This document shows positions 6,059 through 13,718 of a DNA stretch of 16,297 nt, one piece after another; position 1 is the first letter of the stretch; each line of letters opens with the position of its first letter. The stretch lies in the NCBI GenBank assembly GCA_009774735.1, contig VSOH01000015.1:1-16297 (forward strand). The letters are read 5' to 3'. The notes beneath the pieces were generated by a model that was not told the origin of the DNA, made no database searches, and saw only the letters and a program-made list of their open reading frames with translations. Source of the stretch: Clostridiales bacterium. GTDB taxonomy: Bacteria > Bacillota_A > Clostridia > Oscillospirales > Acutalibacteraceae. The translations under genes were made by a program, and so were the position numbers.

Positions 6059-8610
6059 TAATTTTCCTCTTCATTCAAACTGAAATTATATTGATTGTCT
6101 GACATATTATCTGTTACAACATCATCCTCACCGACAAGCTCAAATGACATCTGTTCTGTATTATCAGCAGTGAATTCACCGTTTGCAGCATATGCCTGCA
6201 TCTCAAGCCACTGCTGGCGTGTAATCAGTATTTCTCTTCCCTTGGCACCGTTTGAAGGTCCGATTATTCCCTTTTCTTCCAACTGATCAATAATCTTTGC
6301 TCCCCTTGCATAACCGACAGACAGCTTACGCTGAAGAAAAGATGTAGATGCTGTACCTGTTTCAAGCACAATATCAACAGCCTTCTCAAACAGAACATCA
6401 AGCTGCTCACCATCACCATCGTCTTCAAATGGTGACGATTTCTTATCCTGCACTGCCTTGGCCTCAATTTCCTTGGCTATACTTTCATCATACTGACTTT
6501 CACCCTGATTTTTAACAAAATTACAAAGCTCCTCAACCTCTTCATCTGAAATAAAACAGCCCTGAACACGAACCGGCTTTGATGCACCTATCGGTGAATA
6601 AAGCATATCACCGTGACCGAGAAGTTTTTCAGCACCAGAAGCATCAAGGATTGTACGTGAGTCAATCTGTGATGAAACAGTCAGCGCAATACGTGATGAG
6701 ATATTTGCTTTAATCAAGCCTGTAATAACGTCAACAGATGGTCTTTGTGTTGCAATAACAAGATGCATACCAACAGCACGAGCCATTTGCGCAAGTCGGC
6801 ATACAGAGTCCTCGACCTCTTTCGGTGCAGCCATCATCAAATCCGCAAATTCATCAATGAAGATACATATTTTCGGCATAGAATCCATATCCTCATGCTT
6901 AGCAGCATATTTATTGTAACCTTCAATATCACGCACACCAATCTGTGAAAGACGCTGATAGCGCTGCAGCATTTCACTGACAGCCCATCCGAGAGCACCT
7001 GCCGCCTTTCTCGGGTCTGTAACGACAGGAACCAGCAGATGCGGAATGCCCGCATATTTTGAAAACTCAACCTGTTTAGGGTCAATCATAAGGAACTTAA
7101 CCTCATCAGGCTTTGCTCGGTACAAAATTGAGGTAATAATTGAGTTCATACAAACAGACTTACCTGAACCGGTTGTACCCGCAACAAGAAGGTGAGGCAT
7201 TTTTGACACATCACAATATACACACTTGCCGCCGATGTCCTTGCCAAGACCTGCCGACAGCTTGGACTTCTGTTCATAAAATTCAGGGGTATCTATAAGC
7301 TCACGCATTGTTACGGTATTTTTAACAGTATTCGGAACTTCTATACCCACAGCAGCCTTACCCGGAATGGGTGCTTCAATACGAACGTGAGTAGCTGCAA
7401 GATTAAGTGCAATATCATCTGCAAGATTCGTTATTTTTGAAATACGGATACCTGCCGCAGGCTTAAGCTCATAACGTGTAACCGTAGGACCTCTTGAAAT
7501 ATCAGTAATTGTTGCATCAACATTGAAAGAATGAAGTGTTTCAATCAGCATCTGAGCATTAGCTTTAAGTTCACCGCTTATATCCTTTGTTGATTTTTTT
7601 GTTCCCACTGTGAGAAGCTCAACGGATGGCAGCTTATAATCATTAACGGATGAATCAAGTGCTTCTTTTGAAACAGTGAATTTGTCAACAGCAGGCTGCG
7701 GCTGTGCCGTTTTTTCCTGCGACGCATCTTCAACAATTTCATCAATAGACTTAGATTTTTCGTCCTTCTTTTGATTTTCTCTTTCTTGTCTGTTTTTTGC
7801 GGTAGCCGCATTTATTTCGTCAATTATATCACGTGGAACTGCTGTTTCATCTTGCTCCTTAACAGCCTTTTTGCGTGACTTTTTCTTTATTTTTTCCTCT
7901 TCTTCGGTCGATGGCGGATCAACATCAAGCGGAACATCAATTGCTTCCTTGCTCATACGACGTCTTTCAACGTGCTCACTTACCTTCTCATAGGTCACTT
8001 TTGCAGGCTTTGCTGCACCTGAGAAAAACTGAATAACGGTTATGCCTGTCAGAAGCATAAAATCAACGAGAAAAAGTACAACGGAAACTATTATTGCAGG
8101 AGCTTTGCCAAGCGACAGAAGAAGCCAGCCGAGAGCCGCACCGATAAAGCCGCCGTTAAAGGTTGTTGGTGCAAGCTCATAGTTTGTAATTACAGTTTCT
8201 TCAAAATCAGCACCTGTCTGATTTTTTACAACGTGAATAAAAGCAGCTAAAAGCAAAACCATAATAACCGTTTCAATTGATTTTGCAATAAACTTTGCTG
8301 TTGACGCATTATTAAATGAATAAAAAAGCACCACTACAACTGATATTAAAGGGAACATACAGGCCGCGAAAACACCGAAAACACCTACATAAACATTATG
8401 CAGAATATTCCATACACCGGCACCGTTGATAATTGCAAGGCAGAAGAAAATTACAGATAAAGCAAAAATTGCAATACCTGCGATTCTTATAATATCCTCA
8501 TTATTAACAGATTTATTTGTTTGAGCCGGTGTTGATTTAGCCCTTGAATTTGTATTTTTTTTTGTACCTGAAGTGCTCTTTTTACCTGCACTTGTTTTTT
8601 TATTTGCCAT
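6058..8610 (-). CDS. ftsK: FtsK/SpoIIIE family DNA translocase
   Basis: This 850-residue membrane-bound hexameric ATPase pumps double-stranded DNA during division or sporulation. Layout: a Lys/Ser/Thr-rich start (1-35), about four membrane helices (roughly 40-205), a highly charged linker (about 210-335), then the alpha/beta motor. The Walker A motif is GTTGSGKS (K484) and Walker B is ICIFIDEFADLM (D586, E587). The ATQRPSVDVITGLIKANISSRIALTVSS block that follows is the FtsK signature. Around 745-805 is the winged-helix gamma domain that reads DNA orientation sequences (TASTSFLQRKLSVGYARGAKIIDQLEEKGIIG). An acidic tail ends the protein. The length and the short N-terminal region are like Bacillus SpoIIIE. 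The ribosome site AAGAGGT overlaps the end of the upstream uppP-like gene. The tepA-ylzJ-spoIIIE order supports orthology to SpoIIIE. Confidence 0.95.
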   Translation of the reverse strand: MANKKTSAGKKSTSGTKKNTNSRAKSTPAQTNKSVNNEDIIRIAGIAIFALSVIFFCLAIINGAGVWNILHNVYVGVFGVFAACMFPLISVVVVLFYSFNNASTAKFIAKSIETVIMVLLLAAFIHVVKNQTGADFEETVITNYELAPTTFNGGFIGAALGWLLLSLGKAPAIIVSVVLFLVDFMLLTGITVIQFFSGAAKPAKVTYEKVSEHVERRRMSKEAIDVPLDVDPPSTEEEEKIKKKSRKKAVKEQDETAVPRDIIDEINAATAKNRQERENQKKDEKSKSIDEIVEDASQEKTAQPQPAVDKFTVSKEALDSSVNDYKLPSVELLTVGTKKSTKDISGELKANAQMLIETLHSFNVDATITDISRGPTVTRYELKPAAGIRISKITNLADDIALNLAATHVRIEAPIPGKAAVGIEVPNTVKNTVTMRELIDTPEFYEQKSKLSAGLGKDIGGKCVYCDVSKMPHLLVAGTTGSGKSVCMNSIITSILYRAKPDEVKFLMIDPKQVEFSKYAGIPHLLVPVVTDPRKAAGALGWAVSEMLQRYQRLSQIGVRDIEGYNKYAAKHEDMDSMPKICIFIDEFADLMMAAPKEVEDSVCRLAQMARAVGMHLVIATQRPSVDVITGLIKANISSRIALTVSSQIDSRTILDASGAEKLLGHGDMLYSPIGASKPVRVQGCFISDEEVEELCNFVKNQGESQYDESIAKEIEAKAVQDKKSSPFEDDGDGEQLDVLFEKAVDIVLETGTASTSFLQRKLSVGYARGAKIIDQLEEKGIIGPSNGAKGREILITRQQWLEMQAYAANGEFTADNTEQMSFELVGEDDVVTDNMSDNQYNFSLNEEEN

Positions 8611-8619
8611 ATGTACCTC

Positions 8620-9477
8620 TTACTTTACTACTACTTCAAAAATTCCGATTATAAGAACTAAAAATCCGATTGCTGCATCGTAAATACCGAAAAGTCTGAG
8701 TTTTTTCTCTTTTATGATAAATATAAGCAGCTTTGATGCAAAAAAGCTGACAACAGCAGCTACAACCAAACCGATTACTGCGCTGAGAATTGTTATTTTT
8801 GTAACCGCCGTGCAAAGCTCAATAACACCCATCACAAGCAGAATCATAACAGACATTACAACAGAGTATCTGAGTGCATTTTTTTCATTCATACCAAGAA
8901 TTACAGCAATACAGAAAACTGCCCCTATTACTGAGCAGCCCGCTGTCGGCACAGCAAGAAACACAATAACACCGATAATTATCGCCTGTAAAATTCCCGG
9001 AACAGGATTAAGCTTTTTATCCATCACACTGCAGGTAACAATTATCAGTGCACCTGTCAGCAGCATGCATATACCCTCGCCTACAAGATTTTCATTATAT
9101 GAAACCCTATGGAAAACAGAATAAATATTACCATACTTACCGGCAGGGATGAGATAGAATATCATCGGCACAAAGGAAAGCACTGTATAATACATAAACT
9201 TTCTTGAAGACTTGGTATTTTTTAAATCAAGCCGTTTATGGAACAGGTCACTCCAACCGCCTATAAAATTTTTGAACAGCATTTTGAACAGCTTGAAAAA
9301 CGCAATAAATAAACCTATTGCTATACCAATATGTACAACGCCTGTCAATTGTGAGCAGGCATTTGTAAATCTCCCCGAAAAGTTATGAAAAATTGCACTG
9401 TGGCCGCTTTCGCTTATCGGAAGCACCCAGGCTATTGCTTGTCCTATAGCTTGAAAAATTGCCGTTAAAACGGACAT
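8620..9477 (-). CDS. UppP (BacA)-like membrane protein with degenerate active site
   Basis: This is a 285-residue protein with about eight hydrophobic segments. The N-terminal block QAIGQAIAWVLPISESGH aligns with the UppP motif 'E-GLTEFLP-SS-GH', and VPTAGCSVIGAVF sits where UppP has PGxSRSGAT. UppP recycles undecaprenyl pyrophosphate, the cell-wall lipid carrier. Here both catalytic glutamates (E17 and E21 in E. coli numbering) are replaced by Q and W, and the phosphate-binding arginine (R174 in E. coli) by C; the histidine is kept. Classical phosphatase activity is therefore doubtful. I place the start at 9477 because GGGGGAG lies about six bases before that ATG; an ATG at 9492 would put this ribosome site inside the gene. 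It lies between the ylzJ-like gene and ftsK. Homology to UppP is moderately sure; function is unknown. Confidence 0.72.
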   Translation of the reverse strand: MSVLTAIFQAIGQAIAWVLPISESGHSAIFHNFSGRFTNACSQLTGVVHIGIAIGLFIAFFKLFKMLFKNFIGGWSDLFHKRLDLKNTKSSRKFMYYTVLSFVPMIFYLIPAGKYGNIYSVFHRVSYNENLVGEGICMLLTGALIIVTCSVMDKKLNPVPGILQAIIIGVIVFLAVPTAGCSVIGAVFCIAVILGMNEKNALRYSVVMSVMILLVMGVIELCTAVTKITILSAVIGLVVAAVVSFFASKLLIFIIKEKKLRLFGIYDAAIGFLVLIIGIFEVVVK

Positions 9478-9625
9478 AATCTTCTCCCCCATTCATCGCA
9501 TTATCAAGATAAAAACCATCACGGATATAATCATAAGGATTGCTTGAGCGTACACAATTAACAGCAGCAGTTGCGTTATCCTTTACATAGAAAACATCAT
9601 CAAGAGAAACTATTGTATAAATCAC
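9383..9625 (-). CDS. YlzJ-like small protein
   Basis: An 80-codon frame starts with GTG at 9625, seven bases after a strong AGGAGG, and overlaps the stop of the ClpP-like gene by four bases (GTGA). The start IYTIVSLDDVF and the later block VRSSNPYDYIRDGFYLDN resemble the two ends of YlzJ family proteins (MIYYT..P.E.VF and VRL.S.DPNDYL...Y). The middle is about 20-25 residues shorter than usual. The position between a TepA-like protease and ftsK/spoIIIE is that of Bacillus ylzJ. The last 30 or so codons run 95 bases into the uppP-like gene in another frame and look unrelated to the family. Function of YlzJ is unknown to me. Confidence 0.62.
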   Translation of the reverse strand: MIYTIVSLDDVFYVKDNATAAVNCVRSSNPYDYIRDGFYLDNAMNGGEDYVRFNGNFSSYRTSNSLGASDKRKRPQCNFS

Positions 9626-10347
9626 TGTGTGACCTCCTCAATTTCTCTGTTGAGAAAATCAAGGGAATCCGAAAGCCCGCCAAGCTCATCAATCAAGCCT
9701 GATTTAACTGCACCCTCACCATCAAGAACTGTGCCCACATCCATAACAAGCTCCCCTGTTTTCATCATCAGCTCACGAAAATCCTCACTGCTGATTTTAG
9801 AATTATTTGAAACAAAGTTCACGATTCTGTCCTGCATTTTCTCAAAATACGACAGTGTCTGCGGAACACCGAGAACCAAACCATTCATACGAACAGGATG
9901 AACAGTCATTGTGGCACTGGGAACGATAAAGCTGCGTTTACAGCTCACAGCCAAAGGAACACCGATTGAATGTCCGCCGCCAAGCACTAAGGATGCTGTA
10001 GGCGTTTTCATTGTTGACAAAAGCTCTGCAATTGCAAGACCTGCCTCAACATCACCGCCGACTGTATTAAGAATAATCAGAAGACCCTCTATTTCCTTAC
10101 TTTCCTCAATTGCCACAAGCTGAGGAATTACGTGCTCATATTTGGTAGTTTTATTTTGGCTGGGCAGAATATAATGCCCTTCAACCTGTCCTATAATTGT
10201 CAAGCAATGAATAAAATGACCGTCCTTTGAAACGGTAATTGACCCTGTTTCAAAAGAGCTTGTGCTGTTAACCTCCGGCTCTGCACTGCTATGCTCCTCA
10301 TTTTCCGTGCTTTCGTTTTTAAGTTCTTTATCTTCATTATTTAGCAT
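9622..10347 (-). CDS. ClpP-class serine protease, TepA-like
   Basis: The protein has 241 residues. The first 50 or so are acidic and Ser/Glu-rich. The rest is a ClpP/crotonase fold resembling Bacillus TepA (YmfB). Catalytic candidates are Ser127 in GGGHSIGVP, His150 in MTVHPVRM, and an Asp in ELVMDVGTVLDGEGAVKSGLIDELGG. The motif LIILNTVGGDVEAGLAIAELL matches the family's GG loop. No signal peptide or membrane helix is seen, so it should be cytoplasmic. TepA has been linked to protein export and spore maturation in Bacillus, and the substrate here is unknown. The ATG at 10347 follows GAGGTG. It is the first gene of the seven-gene minus-strand run and ends in a four-base overlap with the ylzJ-like gene. 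Confidence 0.85.
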   Translation of the reverse strand: MLNNEDKELKNESTENEEHSSAEPEVNSTSSFETGSITVSKDGHFIHCLTIIGQVEGHYILPSQNKTTKYEHVIPQLVAIEESKEIEGLLIILNTVGGDVEAGLAIAELLSTMKTPTASLVLGGGHSIGVPLAVSCKRSFIVPSATMTVHPVRMNGLVLGVPQTLSYFEKMQDRIVNFVSNNSKISSEDFRELMMKTGELVMDVGTVLDGEGAVKSGLIDELGGLSDSLDFLNREIEEVTQ

Positions 10348-10364
10348 AACTACACCTCAGTATA

Positions 10365-10390
10365 TTTATGCCCAAACTATTCCATAATAA
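10365..10390. repeat. Possible third, diverged copy of the 22-bp element
   Basis: Read on the minus strand this begins TATTATGGAATAGTTTGGG and continues CATAAA. It resembles the element at 533-554 and 16038-16059 in its ends (TATTATG and GGG-ATAAA) but has several changes and one base fewer in the middle. In AT-rich DNA this may be chance. Confidence 0.22.
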
Positions 10391-10399
10391 TAAAATATT

Positions 10400-10415
10400 T
10401 TAACATAAATGTTAA
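10400..10415. repeat. 16-bp inverted repeat TTAACAT-AA-ATGTTAA
   Basis: Seven-base arms separated by AA, between the ClpP-like gene and the acn promoter. It is a candidate operator for either direction. The half-sites TTAACA and TGTTAA are those used by Rex, but their order is reversed compared with a Rex operator, so I do not assign it to Rex. Confidence 0.4.
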
Positions 10416-10422
10416 CTCATTT

Positions 10423-10457
10423 CAATATAATAATAAAATTATTATTTTATTATATTG
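10423..10457. repeat. AT-only inverted repeat upstream of acn
   Basis: CAATATAATAA (10423-10433) and TTATTATATTG (10447-10457) are 11-base perfect arms around a 13-base AT-only centre, ending 15 bases before the acn -35 box. It could be an operator or an UP-like AT-rich element. Confidence 0.4.
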
Positions 10458-10471
10458 TTACAGTTTTGTAA

Positions 10472-10500
10472 TTGACAGAACGAGCTATTTGTAATAAAAT
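10472..10500 (+). promoter_or_regulatory. Strong sigma-A promoter for acn-icd-rex
   Basis: A perfect -35 TTGACA (10472-10477), a 17-bp spacer and TAAAAT (10495-10500). Transcription is expected near 10507. The ribosome site AGGAGG (10526-10531) precedes the acn ATG. Confidence 0.75.
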
Positions 10501-10504
10501 AACT

Positions 10505-10523
10505 TTGTTAATTTTATAAACAA
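10505..10523. promoter_or_regulatory. Putative Rex operator at the acn transcription start
   Basis: TTGTTAATTTTATAAACAA resembles the clostridial Rex consensus TTGTTAA-N4-TTAACAA. The left half-site is perfect; the right has one mismatch and is offset by one base (N5). It covers the predicted transcription start, where a repressor would block, and rex is the third gene of the operon. Confidence 0.42.
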
Positions 10524-10542
10524 TTAGGAGGATTTTTTATCA

Positions 10543-12480
10543 ATGGGACTTACACTTGCACAAAAATTAATTAAATCCCACCTTGTTGAAGGCGAGATGA
10601 CCGTTGGAACAGAAATCGGTCTTAAAATCGACCAGACACTTACACAGGATGCCACAGGAACAATGGCATATCTTGAATTTGAGGCAATGGGTGTTGACAG
10701 AGTAAAAACTGAAAAATCAGTTGCTTACATCGACCACAACACACTTCAAACCGGCTTTGAAAATGCGGATGACCACAGATATATTCAGTCTGTGACAAAA
10801 AAGCACGGCATCTATTTCAGCAGACCCGGTAATGGCATCTGCCACCAGGTTCACCTTGAAAGATTCGGCATTCCGGGTAAAACCTTAATCGGCTCGGACA
10901 GCCATACACCGACAGGCGGCGGTATCTGTATGCTTGCTATGGGTGCAGGCGGACTTGACGTTGCTGTTGCTATGGGTGGCGGTACATATTATATTCCAAT
11001 GCCGAAAATGACAAGAATCAATCTTACAGGCTACTTAAAGCCATGGGTATCTGCAAAGGATGTTATCCTTGAGGTGCTTCGCATAATGAGCGTTAAGGGC
11101 GGTGTAGGTAAAATTATTGAATACGGCGGCGAGGGTGTTAAGACCTTATCAGTTCCCGAAAGAGCTACAATCACAAATATGGGTGCTGAGCTTGGTGCCA
11201 CAACCTCTATCTTCCCTTCCGATGAAATCACACTTGCTTTCTTAAAGGCCCAGGGCAGAGAGGCTGACTGGACAGAAATTCAGCCTGATGCTGACGCCGT
11301 TTATGACGAGGTTATTGATATTGACCTTTGCTCACTTACACCTATGGCAGCTTGCCCTCATATGCCTGACCGTGTTAAAACTACTGATGAAATCGGCAAA
11401 ATCAAGGTTGACCAGGTTGCAATCGGTTCATGCACCAACTCTTCTTATGTTGATATGATGAAGGTTGCTGCAATCCTTAAGGGCAAAACCGTTGATCCGT
11501 CTGTTTCACTTTGTATTGCCCCAGGTTCAAAGCAGGTTCTTAATATGCTTGCACTCAACGGTGCACTTTCAGATATGATTAATGCAGGTGCAAGAATCCT
11601 TGAATCTGCCTGCGGACCTTGTATCGGTATGGGTCAGTCACCTAATTCAGCAGGTGTATCACTGAGAACCTTCAACAGAAACTTTGAAGGCCGTTCAGGA
11701 ACAAAGGATGCAGGTATTTATCTTGTATCACCTGAGGTTGCTGCTGCATCTGCTCTTACAGGTTATTTAACAGACCCGAGAGAGCTCGGCGATGCGCCTG
11801 AAATCACAATGCCTGAAAAGTTTATTGTTAATGATAATATGATTGAAGCTCCTGCAACTGCTGAAGAGGCTGACAGCGTTGAGGTACTCCGTGGTCCGAA
11901 CATCAAGCCTTTCCCGAAAACAGAGCCGCTTCCTGAGGAAATTACTGCTAAGGCTGTGCTTAAGGTTGGTGACAACATCACAACTGACCACATTATGCCT
12001 GCAGGTGCTAAGATTTTACCTTACCGTTCAAACATTCCTCATCTTTCACAGTACTGCTTTGCTGTATGCGATGAAAGCTTCCCTGAGAGAATCAAGGCTG
12101 AGGGCAAGGGTATCATCATCGGCGGTTCAAACTACGGTCAGGGATCATCAAGAGAGCACGCTGCATTAGTTCCGCTTTACCTTGGAGTTAAGGCAGTTGT
12201 CACAAAGAGCTTTGCACGTATTCACGTTGCCAACCTTGTTAACGCAGGTATTCTCCCCTTCACCTTCAAAAATGAAGAGGATTATGACAAGATTAATCAG
12301 ATGGATGAGCTTGCATTACCGAACATTAAGGATTGTATTGAAAATGACAAGCCTGTAGTACTTAAAAACATTACAAGCGGCGAGGAATATGAGCTTGATG
12401 CAAGCCACCTTTCAGACAGACAGAGAGCAATGCTTGTTTGCGGCGGTCTGCTTGACTACACAAGAGAGATGAATAAATAA
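10543..12480 (+). CDS. acn: Aconitate hydratase (short, about 645-residue type)
   Basis: Aconitase interconverts citrate and isocitrate through a [4Fe-4S] cluster in the cytoplasm. The cluster ligands are seen in IGSCTNSSYVDM and CGPCIGMGQSP. Other hallmarks are SDSHTPTGGGICMLAMGAGGLDVAVAMGGG and, in the swivel domain near the C-terminus, IIGGSNYGQGSSREHAALVPLYLG and VTKSFARIHVANLVNAGILPF. At 645 residues it is much shorter than E. coli AcnA or AcnB and matches the compact putative-aconitase type found in anaerobes, which is close to 3-isopropylmalate dehydratase with both domains fused. Homoaconitase or isopropylmalate dehydratase activity is an alternative, but the isocitrate dehydrogenase gene 29 bases downstream argues for aconitase. 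No citrate synthase gene is in the window. Confidence 0.93.
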   Translation: MGLTLAQKLIKSHLVEGEMTVGTEIGLKIDQTLTQDATGTMAYLEFEAMGVDRVKTEKSVAYIDHNTLQTGFENADDHRYIQSVTKKHGIYFSRPGNGICHQVHLERFGIPGKTLIGSDSHTPTGGGICMLAMGAGGLDVAVAMGGGTYYIPMPKMTRINLTGYLKPWVSAKDVILEVLRIMSVKGGVGKIIEYGGEGVKTLSVPERATITNMGAELGATTSIFPSDEITLAFLKAQGREADWTEIQPDADAVYDEVIDIDLCSLTPMAACPHMPDRVKTTDEIGKIKVDQVAIGSCTNSSYVDMMKVAAILKGKTVDPSVSLCIAPGSKQVLNMLALNGALSDMINAGARILESACGPCIGMGQSPNSAGVSLRTFNRNFEGRSGTKDAGIYLVSPEVAAASALTGYLTDPRELGDAPEITMPEKFIVNDNMIEAPATAEEADSVEVLRGPNIKPFPKTEPLPEEITAKAVLKVGDNITTDHIMPAGAKILPYRSNIPHLSQYCFAVCDESFPERIKAEGKGIIIGGSNYGQGSSREHAALVPLYLGVKAVVTKSFARIHVANLVNAGILPFTFKNEEDYDKINQMDELALPNIKDCIENDKPVVLKNITSGEEYELDASHLSDRQRAMLVCGGLLDYTREMNK

Positions 12481-12509
12481 GATTTGATATAATCAAAGGA
12501 GATATAATT

Positions 12510-13685
12510 ATGGTTGATGAGAAAAAAGCACTCGACGAAGCTGTTGAAAAGTTCCGTTCATTAATGGAAGCACAGCTTGCAAGAGCAAAGAAGATAAAAG
12601 AAGATAAGGATTTCACTGACTATGATGCACTTGACACTATTGTTATCGGTATCTGCGGCGGTGACGGCATTGGTCCTGTCATTACAAAAGAGAGCGAAAG
12701 AGTTCTTGCATTCCTTTTAAAGGATGAGGTAGCAAGAGGCAAGGTAGCATTCAAGGAAATAGACGGTCTTACAATTGAAAACAGAGCAGCTTGCAACAAA
12801 GCTATCCCTGATGATGTACTTGCAGAGCTTAAGAGCTGTCACGTTATTCTTAAAGGTCCTACAACAACTCCGAGAGCAGGTGACCCATGGCCAAACGTGG
12901 AGTCAGCAAATGTTGCAATGAGAAAAGAGCTTGACCTTTTTGCAAATATGCGTCCTGTAAGAGTTGCCGAGGAAGGCATTGACTGGACATTCTTCAGAGA
13001 AAACACTGAGGGCGGCTATGCAGTCGGCTCACACGGTGTTAACATTACAGATGACCTTGCTGTTGACTTTACAGTTGCTACACAGGAGGGCTGTGAGAGA
13101 ATTGCAAAGCTTGCTTATGATTATGCCAAGAAGAACAATAAGGGCAAGGTTTCAATCATCACAAAGGCGAATATTATTAAGACAACCGACGGCAAATTCC
13201 TTAAAACCGCACAGAACATTGGTAAGGATTACCCTGAGATTGTTACGGATGACTGGTATGTTGATATTACAACAGCAAAGCTTATTGATCCGATGAGAAG
13301 AAAGGACTTCAAGGTATTTGTTCTTCCTAATCTTTATGGCGACATTATCACGGATGAAGCTGCTGAATTCCAGGGCGGTGTAGGAACTGCAGGCTCCGCA
13401 AACATTGGTAAAAAATATGCAATGTTTGAGGCTATCCACGGCTCAGCGCCAAGAATGATTACTGAGGGCAGAGGTCAGTATGCAGACCCTTGCTCCATGC
13501 TCAGAGCATCTGTAATGCTTCTTTCACACATCGGTTATCAGAAAGAGGCTAACGCTCTTGAAGCTGCTCTTGACAAGTGTATGTTTGAGGAAAAGAAGCT
13601 TACAATCACAGGTCGTGACAACGGCTGCACCTGCAGTGAATTCGGCGACTACGTAATGGAAACCATTACTGAAATGACTAAATAA
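12510..13685 (+). CDS. icd: Isocitrate dehydrogenase (isocitrate/isopropylmalate dehydrogenase family)
   Basis: This enzyme oxidises isocitrate to 2-oxoglutarate with NAD(P)+. The 391-residue protein has a helical, charged extension of about 40 residues, then the beta-decarboxylating dehydrogenase fold starting at IGICGGDGIGP. Substrate residues fit isocitrate rather than isopropylmalate: VESANVAMRKELDLFANMRPVR carries S132, N134, R138 and R148 at the places of E. coli S113, N115, R119 and R129. The catalytic Tyr is in RENTEGGYAV and the Lys in TKANIIKTTDG. The metal-binding aspartates are in DDWYVDITTAK and NLYGDIITDEAAE. The cofactor loop reads HGSAPRMITEGRGQYADP, with R315 where NAD-type enzymes usually have an acidic residue and E. 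coli NADP-ICDH has Lys344. NAD versus NADP use is therefore uncertain. AAGGAG precedes the ATG. Confidence 0.9.
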   Translation: MVDEKKALDEAVEKFRSLMEAQLARAKKIKEDKDFTDYDALDTIVIGICGGDGIGPVITKESERVLAFLLKDEVARGKVAFKEIDGLTIENRAACNKAIPDDVLAELKSCHVILKGPTTTPRAGDPWPNVESANVAMRKELDLFANMRPVRVAEEGIDWTFFRENTEGGYAVGSHGVNITDDLAVDFTVATQEGCERIAKLAYDYAKKNNKGKVSIITKANIIKTTDGKFLKTAQNIGKDYPEIVTDDWYVDITTAKLIDPMRRKDFKVFVLPNLYGDIITDEAAEFQGGVGTAGSANIGKKYAMFEAIHGSAPRMITEGRGQYADPCSMLRASVMLLSHIGYQKEANALEAALDKCMFEEKKLTITGRDNGCTCSEFGDYVMETITEMTK

Positions 13686-13718
13686 GCCCTATGGTTTATT
13701 TTATGAAGAGGGGTAAAA

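Noticed and set aside
8714..9124. A 136-codon plus-strand frame opposite the uppP-like gene.
   Set aside because: It has the Thr/Ile-rich composition typical of the reverse of a hydrophobic membrane protein, and no ribosome site.
10359..10387. TATACT as a -10 box for the ClpP-like operon on the minus strand.
   Set aside because: Its -35 partner is poor, and the start of transcription would fall inside the ribosome site, so the real promoter of this operon remains unidentified.
10423..10457. CcpC-type ATAA-N7-TTAT sites in the acn upstream region, as known for Bacillus citB.
   Set aside because: Such short AT motifs occur by chance in this all-AT stretch, and no CcpC gene is seen.
11843..12169. 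A 108-codon plus-strand frame inside acn.
   Set aside because: It is a frame-shifted shadow of the well-supported aconitase gene, with an arginine/leucine/serine-rich composition and no family resemblance.
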